NCBI RefSeq assembly: GCF_030272615.1
Contig: NC_081413.1
Coordinates: forward strand, 160,826,849-160,890,848
DNA: 64,000 bases
Source of the DNA: Cryptomeria japonica
Lineage: Eukaryota > Streptophyta > Pinopsida > Cupressales > Cupressaceae
Reading direction: 5' to 3'
Part shown: one piece after another, positions 48,121 through 59,252 of the stretch
Layout: each line of letters starts with the position of its first letter
How positions within the stretch are numbered: the first letter of the stretch is position 1
Program-made: the position numbers and the translations under genes
The notes under the pieces: generated by a model
What the model saw: only the letters and a program-made list of their open reading frames with translations
Databases searched by the model: none
Told to the model about the DNA's origin: nothing

Positions 48121-48697
48121 GTGATAATATGTGGCTTTCTGGTGGTCGAAGAGGAAATAGAATAAAGAAAAATTAGTGATGATGGAGGTAGTTGTCAATC
48201 TTTTTAAGGAAGATCGAGAGAGGATGAAGAATGCATTAATGGCCACTTGGCTGGAGTTGGTTGTGCGGCTTGAGATGATCGACAAAGATAAGATCAGATC
48301 TCATCAGATAGATGAAGTTTATTAAACTTAGTAATCAGTACACAAAGAATTATCTTAAGTTAGAAGACTGCATTTATTTTAGGCTGCTATTTGCCTGAGT
48401 GTTGTGTATAGAGAATCCGATCAGCAGGCAAATATGATCTCTTAGAGACTCAAGATGATCAAATTTTGAATCCATCCTTGGAGGAAAATCTTATTGGTAC
48501 AGATCTGACCAAATGAAGAGGTGATTGATGAGTTTTGATAGTTGAAGATGAGGTAGCTAAGTTTTTAGAGTTGTGTGGACAAGTGGTAGAGCCAACAGGG
48601 AGATGAAAAGCTAAGTGTGCACCACAAGTTGTGTGTGCAAGTCAAAGGGTAAGAGCAAAGAGTGTAGCTAGGGTGACGTGAAGCAAGGTGTGAGTAG

Positions 48698-51600
48698 TGT
48701 TAGACACAAGATACCACTAAGAGGGGGGTGAATCAGTGGTTTCCAATTTCTTCACCCTTAATCTCCTAACTATGTGTACCAATTAACATCCTAATACTTA
48801 GTAGGCCTACTGATAAGATAAGCCAAGACAATGCAATGCAAGCATACACAAGGGCACATCACATCATTATATATGAGGAAAACCTAAGATGGGAAAAACC
48901 TCGGTGAGAAATGTTGTTGGAGTCTACTATTCCAATCAAATCTCACAATGGAAATATCATTACAATGTTTAGGGCACCAACCCAAGGAGCACCAACCCTT
49001 GATTGAGGGTACCAACCCAAGGAGAACCAACCCCTGCACCAAGCTCTAACTTAGTGATCTTCAATGAACATAATCAATTACAAAAGTCATAGCCTTGTTA
49101 CAAATGAACTTTGTAACTCTTTTGTAAATCTCTTCATCAAATCTTCTATCCAATTCACTGTCAGTTCTCTGCTCACCCTCTCACTGTTGTAGCCTTATCC
49201 CCTGTTGCAACCTTACCGATTCAGCCTCTTTTTATTCTTCTTTTTTATCTCTTCTCTCTTCCAGTTCTCCTTCCTCTTTGTTATAGTGCTACTTATCACC
49301 ACCGGTCTTCTTCACTCAGTCAGATATCAACTATCTGATTACTGTTGATTCTCAGGTTACCAGTTCACTTCTGTTTCTCACTATGCTCTTCTCTTTTCTG
49401 CAATCCTCTTTTCCTCTTCTCTATCAGTTCAGTCACCATCAATATACTCCTCTCTCATACTCAATTGAAGACTACCGATTGCCATATTATTGCTGGTTGA
49501 ACTCTTAAACCCTATTTTCTCTCACACTCAGTCTCTTCTTCTTCTTCTTGTTGAGCACTTGACTGATTTCACTTCTTCACTAGCAACACCATACTATCAT
49601 TTAGAAGCACACTTCATCGATATTGACTTGCATATTTATAAACAAGTCTTCCCACCAAAAACCAATTCAAACTTCAAGTGCTTAGGGTTTCTTCATCGAC
49701 CTTGAGGAAAACCAAATCCAATCAGATCTGATCTCCTTAATTGATGATCTACAACTCATCAACTAGCATCACCACTATCGTACCTTCTAGAACACGTCAT
49801 CTATATTTAGCAATCTATATTTAATCTGTCAGTAGATCTCTTGGTCAATCACCAAGAATGGTTTGGTAGTTTCCTTCACCTACTTCGATCTACTCAATCA
49901 ATATGTCCTGGATCTTTGTTGTCCATTTGACCTCAAGCCACAAACCTCTGCTACACATCCCATAAGTCATGCAGTCAACATAAATATTGACCTCTCACCA
50001 TCTACCTCACTGAAAACACTTTCATCGACCTGTGCATGCATGCCACATCACCTCCATGTGGATCCTTTGTCGACATCCACCTTTTCTAGGTTGGTTATGT
50101 CAGTTTGGATAAGATCATCAACCAACCACATAATCGGGTTCATCTACCGGTTCATAAACTCTGTTAATTATACCCTAATCAGTATGTCATCAACCTTGCA
50201 CCTTTCTTCTCTTCTAGTGGAACACCTTCACCGGTTATCACTCTTGCCAAAAAAATCATGCACCTTGTCAGCTTTACCAGTGGACATACTTACCAGTAAA
50301 CACCTTGATGACACCAAGTCATCAACCTTCAACTTCCTCCTTCTGTCTCCATATGTGGTAACACATTTCTTCACCACTAAACCAGTTCTTCTATCAACAT
50401 GTTTGTCAAAGTGACAAACATATCCTTCCTCCTCTGTACCGGCAACTCATCATGTCTTCGAGGCTGATCCGGTGCATATCCTGATAACTTAATGATGAAC
50501 GGATAGTACCAAACCGGTACTAAGGGGGGGGGTGAATCAATACAGACAAAAACACATTCCTAAAACTGGTTTGTTAGCAGACACTGTGCTTTGGTAGACA
50601 AATAGTAACACCAGTCTTAAATAGAGTACAACCGGCAAAACCTAGAATAACTGAGACAAGCATAAACCGGTTGACACTTATCTTTTCATACAATCTAATA
50701 CTTCATTTCCATTTCACCCTAGTACATGAACAGGTAATCTATCATCAAAAATATATAAACATTTAGATCAACATGATTTACCTTCAGACACAAACCACTT
50801 AAACCATCACATGAATAACACCACACATGACACACAGATTTTTCACATGGAAACCCAACTGGGAAAAACCATGGTGGGGATGAATACCCACAAGCTAGTT
50901 TTGAACTCTTTAGAAGTCCACTCTATTAGGAGCCTTGTCCGGTTAAAGACTGATACAATAGGTTCTGTTAGGAACCGATCCTATTAGGGATCCCCCGGTT
51001 AAGGGATGGCTAGAATACCCGGTTAAGGGTTAAACCTTGTTAAAGGTTATCTTGTTAGAGGATTTCAAGAACTCAATGGTTTTGAGTCACCCTATCAAAG
51101 GATTTATAGTAAGTCGGTTAAAGCTACCCTGTTAAAGGATTTCCCAACTGTTGAAGTGGTTAGATATCAACAGGTATTACAATGATTTGGTAACAACACT
51201 CAATGCCAATGCAGATCCACTTTAGCTCCTCTTCATCTTCGACACTTACACTCTGCAGGAATCACTTCTCTCCTCTAGTCTGGCAAGAATCATGTATCTC
51301 TTCACTTGGATACACACACACACAACTTTTGCCAACAACCTCAGAAAGAAACACAACATCGACCTTATAGGAAACAAATAGGTTGGTAGCATAAACCCTA
51401 AACCCTAAACCTATTAGGTTAAGAAATTTAAACAGTTCAATCCTGACCGTTGAGCACATTGCATTAAATGCAACAGTCTTGAACTGATCTCAAGACGTTC
51501 TCCATTGTTCGTTTTCCATCGCTTTCATGGTAGCTGATAACCCATCATGCATTTTCACCATTTACAAACTTCACACATTCCCAAGGTAGATAGGAACAAT

Positions 51601-52607
51601 CTCCTTCATGCAAGATGCTTCACGCACACAAGGCTAACGTGGCAACATGATCTGTTCTTCGTTACAATGCTAACTCATCACACAAAGTCACCGGTTGAGT
51701 CACACAGGCTTGAAGCACTTCAACCGGAAACCCTGAAGTTGAGACTACCAACCAGTAGTCATACAAAGCTTCCATGTACCAGTTCCCATATCAACATGCC
51801 AGTTCACCTTGAATAAACACACCACTTCACTTTGGCACATATATCGGTTCACAATGTTATACCGATTCTCACATATACCAGTTCTCTCTTCTTCAACATA
51901 TTGACATTAATGACAACATACAATGTCATCATGTCCTCATATTGGTTCACATAATGCCAACATATCCCTAATCTCATGCACCTAAGGCAACTTAGTGTTT
52001 CACCAGCTCATCCGGTGTGAGCCTTCAATCACTTTCCTTTAACTCTGTTGTCTTATCTCCAAGAAATATGATGCATTTCATGCATAATAGAAGATAAGCT
52101 CCACTTATCGGTGGGAGTGGATCCTTGTCATCTACATCCTGGCATGAATGTGGCTTCCCTATTTGAGCAGCATATCTTCAAACAAGCACATGTGATCTAG
52201 TTTGGGCATTCTTACTATTAGTTATGTTTATCCGATGGGAGTCCCATTGTTTCTCATCCACACAACATACTGGTGGCTTGCACAAACTTCACTTCCGGTG
52301 TTGATGTGAATTAGATAACATTCCCCCTCTTCATCACAATCAATGAGCCAACATCTTTCTCTCTTGTTAGTTGGCAACAATGCACTACCAACATGCCACT
52401 TACTGGTCTAAAGACCTTTTGTCTTCAACACAAGTCAACATTAACTTGTGTACCGGTGACTCCACTGGCCACTATGCAAGATGACCTTCTCTTCCTTGCC
52501 GGTAACACACCATTTTCGATATTCATCAATGCAAACACTGCTCATCAATCTCCCATACTGGTTACCATCCTATACCTGTTGACATCAATGGAAAATCAAT
52601 TCCAACA
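48698..52607 (-). mobile_element. LTR S2 (solo, minus orientation), split by S3
   Basis: Minus-strand start TGTTGGAATTGATTTTCC (52607) and end GTATCTTGTGTCTAACA (48698). Its own parts are 48698-50481 and 51968-52607. It carries the GAGGGGGGTGAATCAG and GGGAAAAACC blocks near its right-hand (element 3') end. The CTTGGGTTGGTGCC region (48985-49040) is also found, inverted, in S1 at about 53010-53105, so S1 and S2 are related. The TSD is unclear (AGTAG versus AGCAA). Confidence 0.65.
50482..51962 (-). mobile_element. Solo LTR S3 (1481 bp)
   Basis: Plus-strand reading TGATAACTTAATG to CATAATGCCAACA with perfect TSD TATCC (50477-50481, 51963-51967). It contains GGGGGGGGTGAATCAATAC, CACATGGAAACCC...GGGAAAAACCATGG near 50840-50875, and a run of GGTTAAGGG/TTGTTAGAGGATTT units at 50930-51160. 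Resembles element Y's LTR. Confidence 0.85.
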
Positions 52608-53372
52608 AGCAATAGAAGGAAGTTTGGAGTTGCAAGTGTGTGGGAGCTGAAAGCGAAAGAAGAGATAGTATCATGCAGCCGTGAAGAGCAGAGACTAGCA
52701 ACCAGAAAGCATAGAGTCGATGAAGATAACATAGTGGGTTATATGCATTGTGAGAGGTAGAGGAAGACAGAACTAAGTAGAGATTAGAGAACTAGATGTA
52801 GAGACAAGAAGAAGGTTGAGAGTAGAGATTTATAACAAAGATTAGAGAGTAGAGAACAAATATTTAGAGTAGAGAAGAGTTACACAATCACAAGTACAAA
52901 TTAGAAAATGAGCCAACAACAAAATAGTAAGGTGTTACAAAACTTATTTGTAACAAGGCTTTTCATTTTAAGAATTCATTTTACTGAGTCATTATAAATC
53001 TTTGAGTGGGTGCTCAGATCAGGGATAGGTGCTCCTTTGGGTTGGTGCTCATAAAGCTAGGGATTGGTGCTCCTTTAGGTTGGTTCTCCTTGGGTTGGTG
53101 CCCTAAACATTGTAATTATTTTTTATTTGTGAGGCTAGATTGGAGCAGTAGACTCCAACAACATTTCTCACCGAGGTTTTTCCCCACTGTGAGTTTTCCT
53201 CGTATATCTTATGTTATGAGTTTGCCTTGTGTGTGTGTGCTTAAATGTGTTTGGTATCTCTACTCATAGCTTATTTATTTATATTATTAGAGCTTAAATC
53301 ATTTTGATAGCTTAAATTTTTTGACTACCGCTAATTCACCCCCCCCTTTCAATGGTCCATTGTGTTCCTTCA

Positions 53373-54698
53373 GAAATTATGTTCACTGATAGTGGAATTA
53401 TGATTATGAAACATAGAATCAAAAAGTTAATAGTAGAAGGGATTAGGACAAGTGGAAACACCTATTATATAAAAGTAATAAGTGGAAATAGATGTTATCT
53501 AATTCAAAAAAATAAATGTTGGTTATGGCATAAGATGATGGGACATGTTAACTTTGATAACATGATAGAGATCAGTAACTTTAAGGAAGTAAGATATTTA
53601 ACAAATATTATCAAGCCTATTGATATTGTGTATAGGGAATGTTAGTTAGGGAAGAAAACAAACAGAAGTTTCAAGAACAAGTAGTATTTTACATCATATC
53701 CATTGGAGATGATTCATATAGACTTGTGTGGCCCTACAAGGACAAGCAAACTAAATGGTGAAAGGTATTTTATGTTACTCATCGATGATTATTCTAGAAT
53801 AACATAGGTTACATTTTTTAGAGAAAAATCTAAAACTTTTGAAAGATTTAAAGTTTAAGTTAATGATAGAAAATCAAGTTAATGCTAGAATCAAGTGTTT
53901 GAGATCTGATAGAAGTAGATAATTTACTTCAAATGAATTTGACAACTTCTATTACAAATATGTATTAGGAGACATCTTTACACTCTAAGAAATCCTTAGC
54001 AAAATGGTGTGGTAGAAAGGAAGAGTAGAACTGTTATTGAGATGGCTAGATACTAACTTGACTAATATGTACTAGAAAGAAGTTGTGCATATTGTTGTTT
54101 ACATTTTTAACAAGTTTCAGATAAGAATAAATCATACTAAGACACCTTATAAGTTGTGGTTTGGAAGACCACCTACTATGAGATGTTTCAAAATCATTGG
54201 GAGTAAGTGCTATATCAGAAGAGATGAGAATGATATCAGAAAGTTTGATACCAGATCAGATGAAGGAATATTCTTGGACTATACTACGAATAGAAAATCA
54301 TAATGGTGTTACAATAAGAGATTAAACAAGATAGTGGATAATACAAATTTTAGATTATGTGAGGTATTGGATAAGATCATCCCTAACTTGTTTGTGAGAT
54401 TGAATTTGAGATTATTCCTATACTATAGAAGAAAAGATAGATCCAAACATAAATAATAATAAAATATTAGATGAAAGAAAAGAAGAAGATAAAGAACCAA
54501 TGTAATCAATCAAGATCCTAAAATAGGTGCAAAGGAATCATTCAAAAGATCAGATAATCAAATAAAAGAACAAAGGAGTTCAAAGAAGAAGAAGCATTAC
54601 AAAGGTAAATGAGAAAACTAATTGCTATATTATTTCTTTTATTGAACCTAAATCGTATGAAGAATTGAGCAAATAAGAAAGTTGGGTTAAAGCTATAA
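53373..54698 (+). pseudogene. Ty1/copia integrase part (copia-5, second part)
   Basis: Resumes with FTDSGIMIMKHRIKKLIVEG, then the pre-integrase LWHKMMGHVNFDNM near 53520-53560 and VYREC near 53630. Integrase follows with MIHIDLCGPTRTSK near 53710-53750, LLIDDYSRI near 53775 and NGVVERKSRT near 54010. The connection domain continues through KTPYKLWFGRPPTMRCFKI near 54140. More than ten stops (e.g. 53643, 53682, 53921, 54059, 54301). Coding similarity fades into SFIEPKSYEELSK near 54640 and stops at about 54698; the reverse transcriptase half is absent. Confidence 0.82.
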
Positions 54699-55900
54699 TG
54701 ACCCACTCAGCTTAACCCAAAATCTCCACTATATTTTTTTTTAATTGTGTTTGATTCAATCACATACTCAAGTACTTCTATCCAAATGGGATAGGCATCC
54801 ATCCAACCGGGATAGGCATCATATGAATTAAGCATTTGTCCACACGGGACAGTGGGTTTCTTCTATCCAATTCACGATATGTGTCTACCCAAATAGGGTA
54901 GGCATCGATTCATAAAGAATAAGAAATGATCTGGCCAGAGACTTTAGACTCATCGAGACCATCCTGGTCTTGAGTCACTCTCTAAAGACCACGCTCCCCT
55001 ACTAGGAGTGCATCGAGGTCATCATTCTTACGAGTATATAAAAATAATTATGTAAACAAGTTTGAGTTTTGCCTCAAAATTTGGCCTAAAGCCTCACAAA
55101 GTCAAGCGAATCCATACAAGATTCCTTCTGAGTATGCATTGACTTAAGTTTAATCTTTCAATTAGAATTATCTATACCCTTTAATTTAGGGACTAAGGAG
55201 CTTCGAAAACCAACAACTCACCCTTAACCAAATCCTAATCCCCATCCTCAAATGCCTAAGTACTAGGGACAAATCCATCCCCAAACTGCCTACATACTCA
55301 TTTCAGCATAGGATCTATTGAGAATGGGTGTCTCAAACTTACCGGTTATGATCTCGAACTAGTATGTCACCCAAACTAATTAGCCAAGTCATTGATGCAG
55401 CCATGGTCCAAAGGGTCCTCAAAGAGAACAATCTAGATTATATAGCAAGAGTAACACAACAAAAGCAACAACAAAACATAGAGAGAATGTGAAATCAGAC
55501 ATCCATAACATCATAGATTCATCACAAAGTAGCCGACAACATCTAGTAATCATTCGGGCTTATAGGCCTAAAATAAAATACATTCCAAATTACAATCCAT
55601 TTGGACCTCTAAGAGGTATCTTAATTATATTTCATGTATCGTTATCATCCAATCTCTTCTCTATCTCAGAAAGAATCGAATACAACAATATATATAGTAT
55701 CCAAAGCACATCCAGATTGGCCACAAAAGATTGCATTCTCCAAGACAGGAAATAAAATGTGTAAGATAGGTCGGACGCAAAACATGAAGATCTCCTCCAC
55801 CAAAGACAAGAAAGAAATGAGGACTACCAAGGAAGGTTGGCCAAGGGCCTAAGAACATCGTGCGTGGTGTCAATTAGATTCGCAAGTTGATGCTAGAACC
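54699..55900. other. Non-coding segment, possible LTR of another family
   Basis: Starts TGACCCACTCAGC directly where copia-5 coding ends, suggesting an insertion; no matching far end found. It contains three GGGATAGGCATC/GGGTAGGCATC units at 54785-54915 and an imperfect inverted repeat around 54955-54980 (CGAGACC / GGTCTTGAG). No credible coding frame. Confidence 0.4.
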
Positions 55901-55904
55901 ACAA

Positions 55905-56536
55905 CTGTCAATAGACTTGTGAGGGGCCACATCCAACTAGTTTTCCTACTGAATTTGATGTCAATAATTGATCCAAGCAAGAGTCTAAGGAGTGCGGTTG
56001 GAATTTGATGTAGATTACATGCCATTTTTTTGACAACTGAAGAATCCGACAGTTGAGCCGTATAGAAATTGAACCGAACCATTTCTCGATAGAGATATAA
56101 AACATCTGAAAAAATGGTTGTAGAGTGGTTGGAAGTGGATCAATTGGTTGGAGAAGTTACTCTATTGGTTTGTTGATGTTTCTATTGGAGCTGAATTGTA
56201 GAACCCATTGTGCCTGTAATCTGTGTGATCTATTTTTTCCTGATGTTGTGTGCTTCATGAACAGAGACCGATTCAAAGGGATTAATCTGTAACTTGTATG
56301 CAAATTTAATTTATAGAATACAAAAGATATTGCTTTTGTGTGTGGGTTTTTCACTTGTAAGGGTTTTCCTACATGAAATTTGGTGTTCACTCTGTGTTTG
56401 TAAATCTTTCTTGTTTGCTCTATTTTATGTTATGTGCATCTTAATGATTGTAATTGAAAATTAAAAGTATTCCTTGCTTTTCTCTTCAAAAAAATTGACA
56501 TTTAGGAAGGCATTTTCACACTCTGCTTTCCTCACA
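55905..56536 (+). repeat. Probable 5' LTR of copia-7 (left border uncertain)
   Basis: The end CTTTCCTCACA at 56536 lies just before a primer-binding site. A TATAAAA at 56096-56102 could be its promoter. The GTGTGGGTTTTTCACTTG...GGGTTTTCC block near 56340-56370 resembles copia U5. The start near 55905 is only a guess (TGTCAATAGAC). Confidence 0.45.
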
Positions 56537-56538
56537 AG

Positions 56539-56551
56539 TGGTATCAAATCC
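56539..56551 (+). other. Primer-binding site, degenerate (copia-7)
   Basis: TGGTATCAAATCC matches TGGTATCAGAGCC with two changes. Confidence 0.7.
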
Positions 56552-56649
56552 TGGCTAGTTTTATTATCCTTGTGGGTATGATGGGTTTTTTGTGTTAATT
56601 CTGTAGTGGAAGTTTTGTAGAGAACTGGTGATTGAAATTACAGGTTGAT

Positions 56650-57143
56650 ATGGAAAGCACATCAGGGAGAATAGACATTGAAAAATTCAATGGTGGCAAC
56701 TATGAGTTATGGAAACTCAAGATGGAAGACCTATTGGTGGATAGGGAGCTCTGTGTTACAACATCTAGAACTAAACCACTAGGCATGAAATAAGAAGATT
56801 GGGACTCCATGGATAGGAAAGCCAAAGGGCTTATCATAAATTATGTCTTGCAAAATCTATTCTGTTAAATGTTCATGAGGAGAAGATAGTAGCTTCTATG
56901 TTGAATAAACTTGGTGACATTTATTAGGGAAATTCTCTAGTAAATAAGTTGTTCATGAGGAAGAAGTTGTACTCCTTGAAGATGAGCAAAGGGACATCTG
57001 TGGAAGACCATCTAAACACTTTCAACATGATCGTTGCATGGTTAACTTCTATGGGAGTAAAGATTAAGAATAAAGATCATTGTATGCTTCTGTTGTGTTC
57101 TTTGCATGTCACGTGGGACCATCTTGTTGATTGTAATACCTAG
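56650..57143 (+). pseudogene. Ty1/copia gag fragment (copia-7)
   Basis: From ATG at 56650: MESTSGRIDIEKFNGGNYEL, then WKLKMEDLLVDRELC, the usual N-terminus of a plant copia gag. A TAA at 56790 and frameshifts near 56865 precede a well kept stretch LYSLKMSKGTSVEDHLNTFN near 56970-57030. It is cut at about 57132 in the HVTWDHLV region, where different DNA begins. Lineage differs from copia-1 to -4. Confidence 0.8.
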
Positions 57144-57494
57144 CATTCTAAAGGATGTGACTTAAATAGTACACAAGGTAATTTTCGCTAAATAAATACC
57201 TAACCTAAGAAGAACACCCAACTTACACAAGGTTTTAAAAAAATTCTTCTTATTAGATTTAATATTTACATCTCATTTCTTTGTTTAAACATTACAATAT
57301 ATTATCATTTTATATATTATTTTTATTTATTCTTACTTTATTTTTATAAATTTCTCCTTCTTTCCCTTTCCTCTTCATATTGATTCTTCTCATAATCTCT
57401 TTCAAGTCTTCTTACTTCTATTCCCACAACATATTTGTTCAAGATTATTACAACCTATCCATTTTGATAAATTACTTAATATCATACCAATTAT
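57132..57494 (+). other. Left edge of another insertion, AT-rich non-coding
   Basis: TGTAATACCTAGCATTC begins exactly where the copia-7 gag stops. This start resembles the TGTAATGCCC ends of solo LTRs A and B. No right border was identified. Possible left TSD TTGAT at 57127-57131. Confidence 0.4.
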
Positions 57495-57714
57495 CATTCC
57501 AAACAAATTTACAAACTCTTAGCACAATTAAATTACAAACTTCTACTCAATTAATTTAAAAAACTCTTGTACTCAAATATTTATCATCTACTCCATAAAA
57601 AGTACATTCCAAACAAATTTACAAACTCTTAGCACAATTAAATTACAAACTTCTACTCAATTAATTTAAAAAACTCTTGTACTCAAATATTTATCATCTA
57701 CTCCATAAAAAGTA
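57495..57714. repeat. Perfect 110-bp tandem duplication
   Basis: Copies 57495-57604 and 57605-57714, each starting CATTCCAAACAAATTTAC and ending CCATAAAAAGTA, read as identical. Non-coding. Confidence 0.95.
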
Positions 57715-58038
57715 CATTTTCAGAAAAGGACGGGCAAATTGTAAACTGCAAGGAAAGGATTCCCATCAATCCATCAACGTATAACTATGATCCCCGAAAT
57801 GTAACAATAGACAAATACATAAGACCAAATAAATGTCCCACTCCTCCCCTGCTGAAGTACTGTAAAATCAAGAATATAAAGGCAAGCGGGTAGACAGACA
57901 TAAAACAACAAAGAACATGTCGTTCACTTGTGGAAGTACAACAATTTAACATTCATTTTCAAAGATACTACGCAGTTATGCTTATAGAAGTTTGTGTTCC
58001 TTAGGCAAGAATCTTAAATAGAGACAGAATATTGATCA

Positions 58039-58133
58039 GCAGACATAATTCACTTGATTAGACCATTTTTTCTATTTTTTTAAATAAATTGAAAATGCCA
58101 AAGCAATTGTCTAATCAAGTGAATTCTGTCTGC
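58039..58133. repeat. Inverted repeat, 25-bp arms, 45-base loop
   Basis: Left arm 58039-58063 and right arm 58109-58133 pair with one mismatch (ATAATTCACTTGATTAGAC against GTCTAATCAAGTGAATTCT). Pairing can extend outward through AATATT on both sides with a short bulge. Confidence 0.9.
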
Positions 58134-58162
58134 AGAATATTACCCCTGGATTTCACTAGATA

Positions 58163-58354
58163 TTAGCTGACATACTCTGAATTTGTAAAGAACAGACGAT
58201 ATCTAGAGAATCTGGAAAATTCCAAGGAAAGAATAAGGTCCAAAAATGTACATAGCCATTCGCCCATGCCGCTCACTGAATGTAGCCTGCAGTAATTGAC
58301 TTTAAGCATCCTTTGCAGCAGTTCGTATAAGTGTAACAAGGGGACACTCTGCAC
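58163..58354 (-). pseudogene. Exon-like sequence, copy 1
   Basis: A 63-codon minus-strand frame containing LYELLQRMLKV and LCTFLDLILSLEFSRFSRY. It aligns with 58880-59020 both in DNA and in one reading (EQLPRILKV, VCTFLDLIRSDFSRY), so the two are diverged duplicates. Family not recognised. Confidence 0.35.
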
Positions 58355-58479
58355 AAAATTTTATGCACTGTAAGTGTGATGTACCACGTAATGTACCATG
58401 TAAGAAACTTGAATCCATCTTTAACCAGGTTTAAGATTTTAGATTTTGAGTTTATATTAATTATTATATGTTACTTTTG

Positions 58480-58800
58480 GATTCAACTGTGTAAGATTTG
58501 TTTTGGATCAATAGTTAGAATCTTATTCTGCAATCTCTACATTCAATTGTGTAAGATTTATTTACATCAAAGTTTAGAATTGCATTCTGCGAATTTTTAA
58601 TTTCAATTGTGTGAGATTATTTGCATAAACATCTAGAGTTATATTCTATGATCTATTGCTATAATTATTTTTCTCGATGATAGATCAGAATTCTTTTTCT
58701 TTCAATTTTTCTATCATCCTGATTCTTTCTCCTCCAATTTCTTTATCATCTTGATGATAGATCAGAATTCATTTTCCTCTCATTCTTTATCACTCTAATA
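58480..58800. repeat. Degenerate short tandem repeats
   Basis: A TTCAAYTGTGTAAGATT...TTCTGC unit of about 60 bases occurs three times at 58480-58665. A GATAGATCAGAATTC...CTATCATC unit occurs at 58676-58810. Non-coding. Confidence 0.65.
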
Positions 58801-58879
58801 ATAAATCAGAAAAGATGATCTAAAACTTCTATCTGAAATGCTAATGTAAAAACAAATCTTACAAAATTGATTCCAGAAA

Positions 58880-59020
58880 TGACATGCCCTAAATATATCT
58901 CGAAAAATCTGAGCGAATAAGATCCAAGAATGTACATACTTGAGTGGAAGCCTGCAGGAGAAAGACTTTAAGAATCCTTGGGAGCTGTTCTCAAAAGCGC
59001 GACAAGGGGATCGGAGCAGA
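58880..59020 (-). pseudogene. Exon-like sequence, copy 2
   Basis: Minus-strand sequence similar to 58163-58354. Both copies have a pyrimidine-rich stretch ending in CTGCAG (TTTCTCCTGCAG here) before the shared CTFLDLI reading, which resembles a splice acceptor. Confidence 0.35.
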
Positions 59021-59024
59021 ATGC

Positions 59025-59252
59025 CTATATTTGAATATCTGGGTTGCCTGTAGTCAATCCTGAAATTACGGCTTCATTCTCGCATTCAAACGTGTCGACT
59101 AGCATACAGACATTCTGAATTACAGCAGCATTGGGAATTTGGACTGGTTTTATTGTTTGTAGAGAAGACAAGACAGGGATGTCTGTGGTGAATAAGGATT
59201 CTAATCTCCGCAGGCTATTCTTGGGATTGTGCAATGATTCTCGTTGGGCCAT
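59025..59252 (-). CDS. Hypothetical 75-residue protein, possible first exon
   Basis: ATG at 59252 in good plant context (AAAATGGCCC). The reading contains LHNPKNSLRRLESLF, LSSLQTIKPVQIPNAAVIQ and VDTFECENEAVISGL, and stops at 59025. The upstream 59260-59350 has more G+C and CpG than the surrounding DNA, as in a 5' leader. It lies just upstream of exon-like copy 2 on the same strand. No domain recognised. It might be the start of a small host gene or gene fragment, or chance. Confidence 0.35.
   Translation of the reverse strand: MAQRESLHNPKNSLRRLESLFTTDIPVLSSLQTIKPVQIPNAAVIQNVCMLVDTFECENEAVISGLTTGNPDIQI

Larger units (their letters stand above)
45761..53372 (+). mobile_element. Solo LTR S1, giant (about 3.7 kb net), hosting S2/S3
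   Basis: Begins TGTTGGCATTAAGGTTG and ends TGTTCCTTCA, with perfect TSD GAAAT (45756-45760, 53373-53377). Across it the copia-5 reading continues from MCNRGYE to EIMFTDSG. Its own sequence is 45761-48697 plus 52608-53372. It contains a roughly 75-bp tandem array, a CACGTGG/TTGAC triplet, and near its end the CACCGAGGTTTTTCCCC block (53170) and CACCCCCCCCTTTC (53337). No primer-binding site or internal coding region. Confidence 0.82.

Noticed and set aside
49490-50414. 183-codon plus-strand frame rich in Ser, Leu, Thr and His
   Set aside because: It is antisense within LTR S2, low in complexity, with no domain.
55489-55873. Short frames near 55.5-55.9 kb as genes
   Set aside because: They overlap on both strands with no domain or gene structure.
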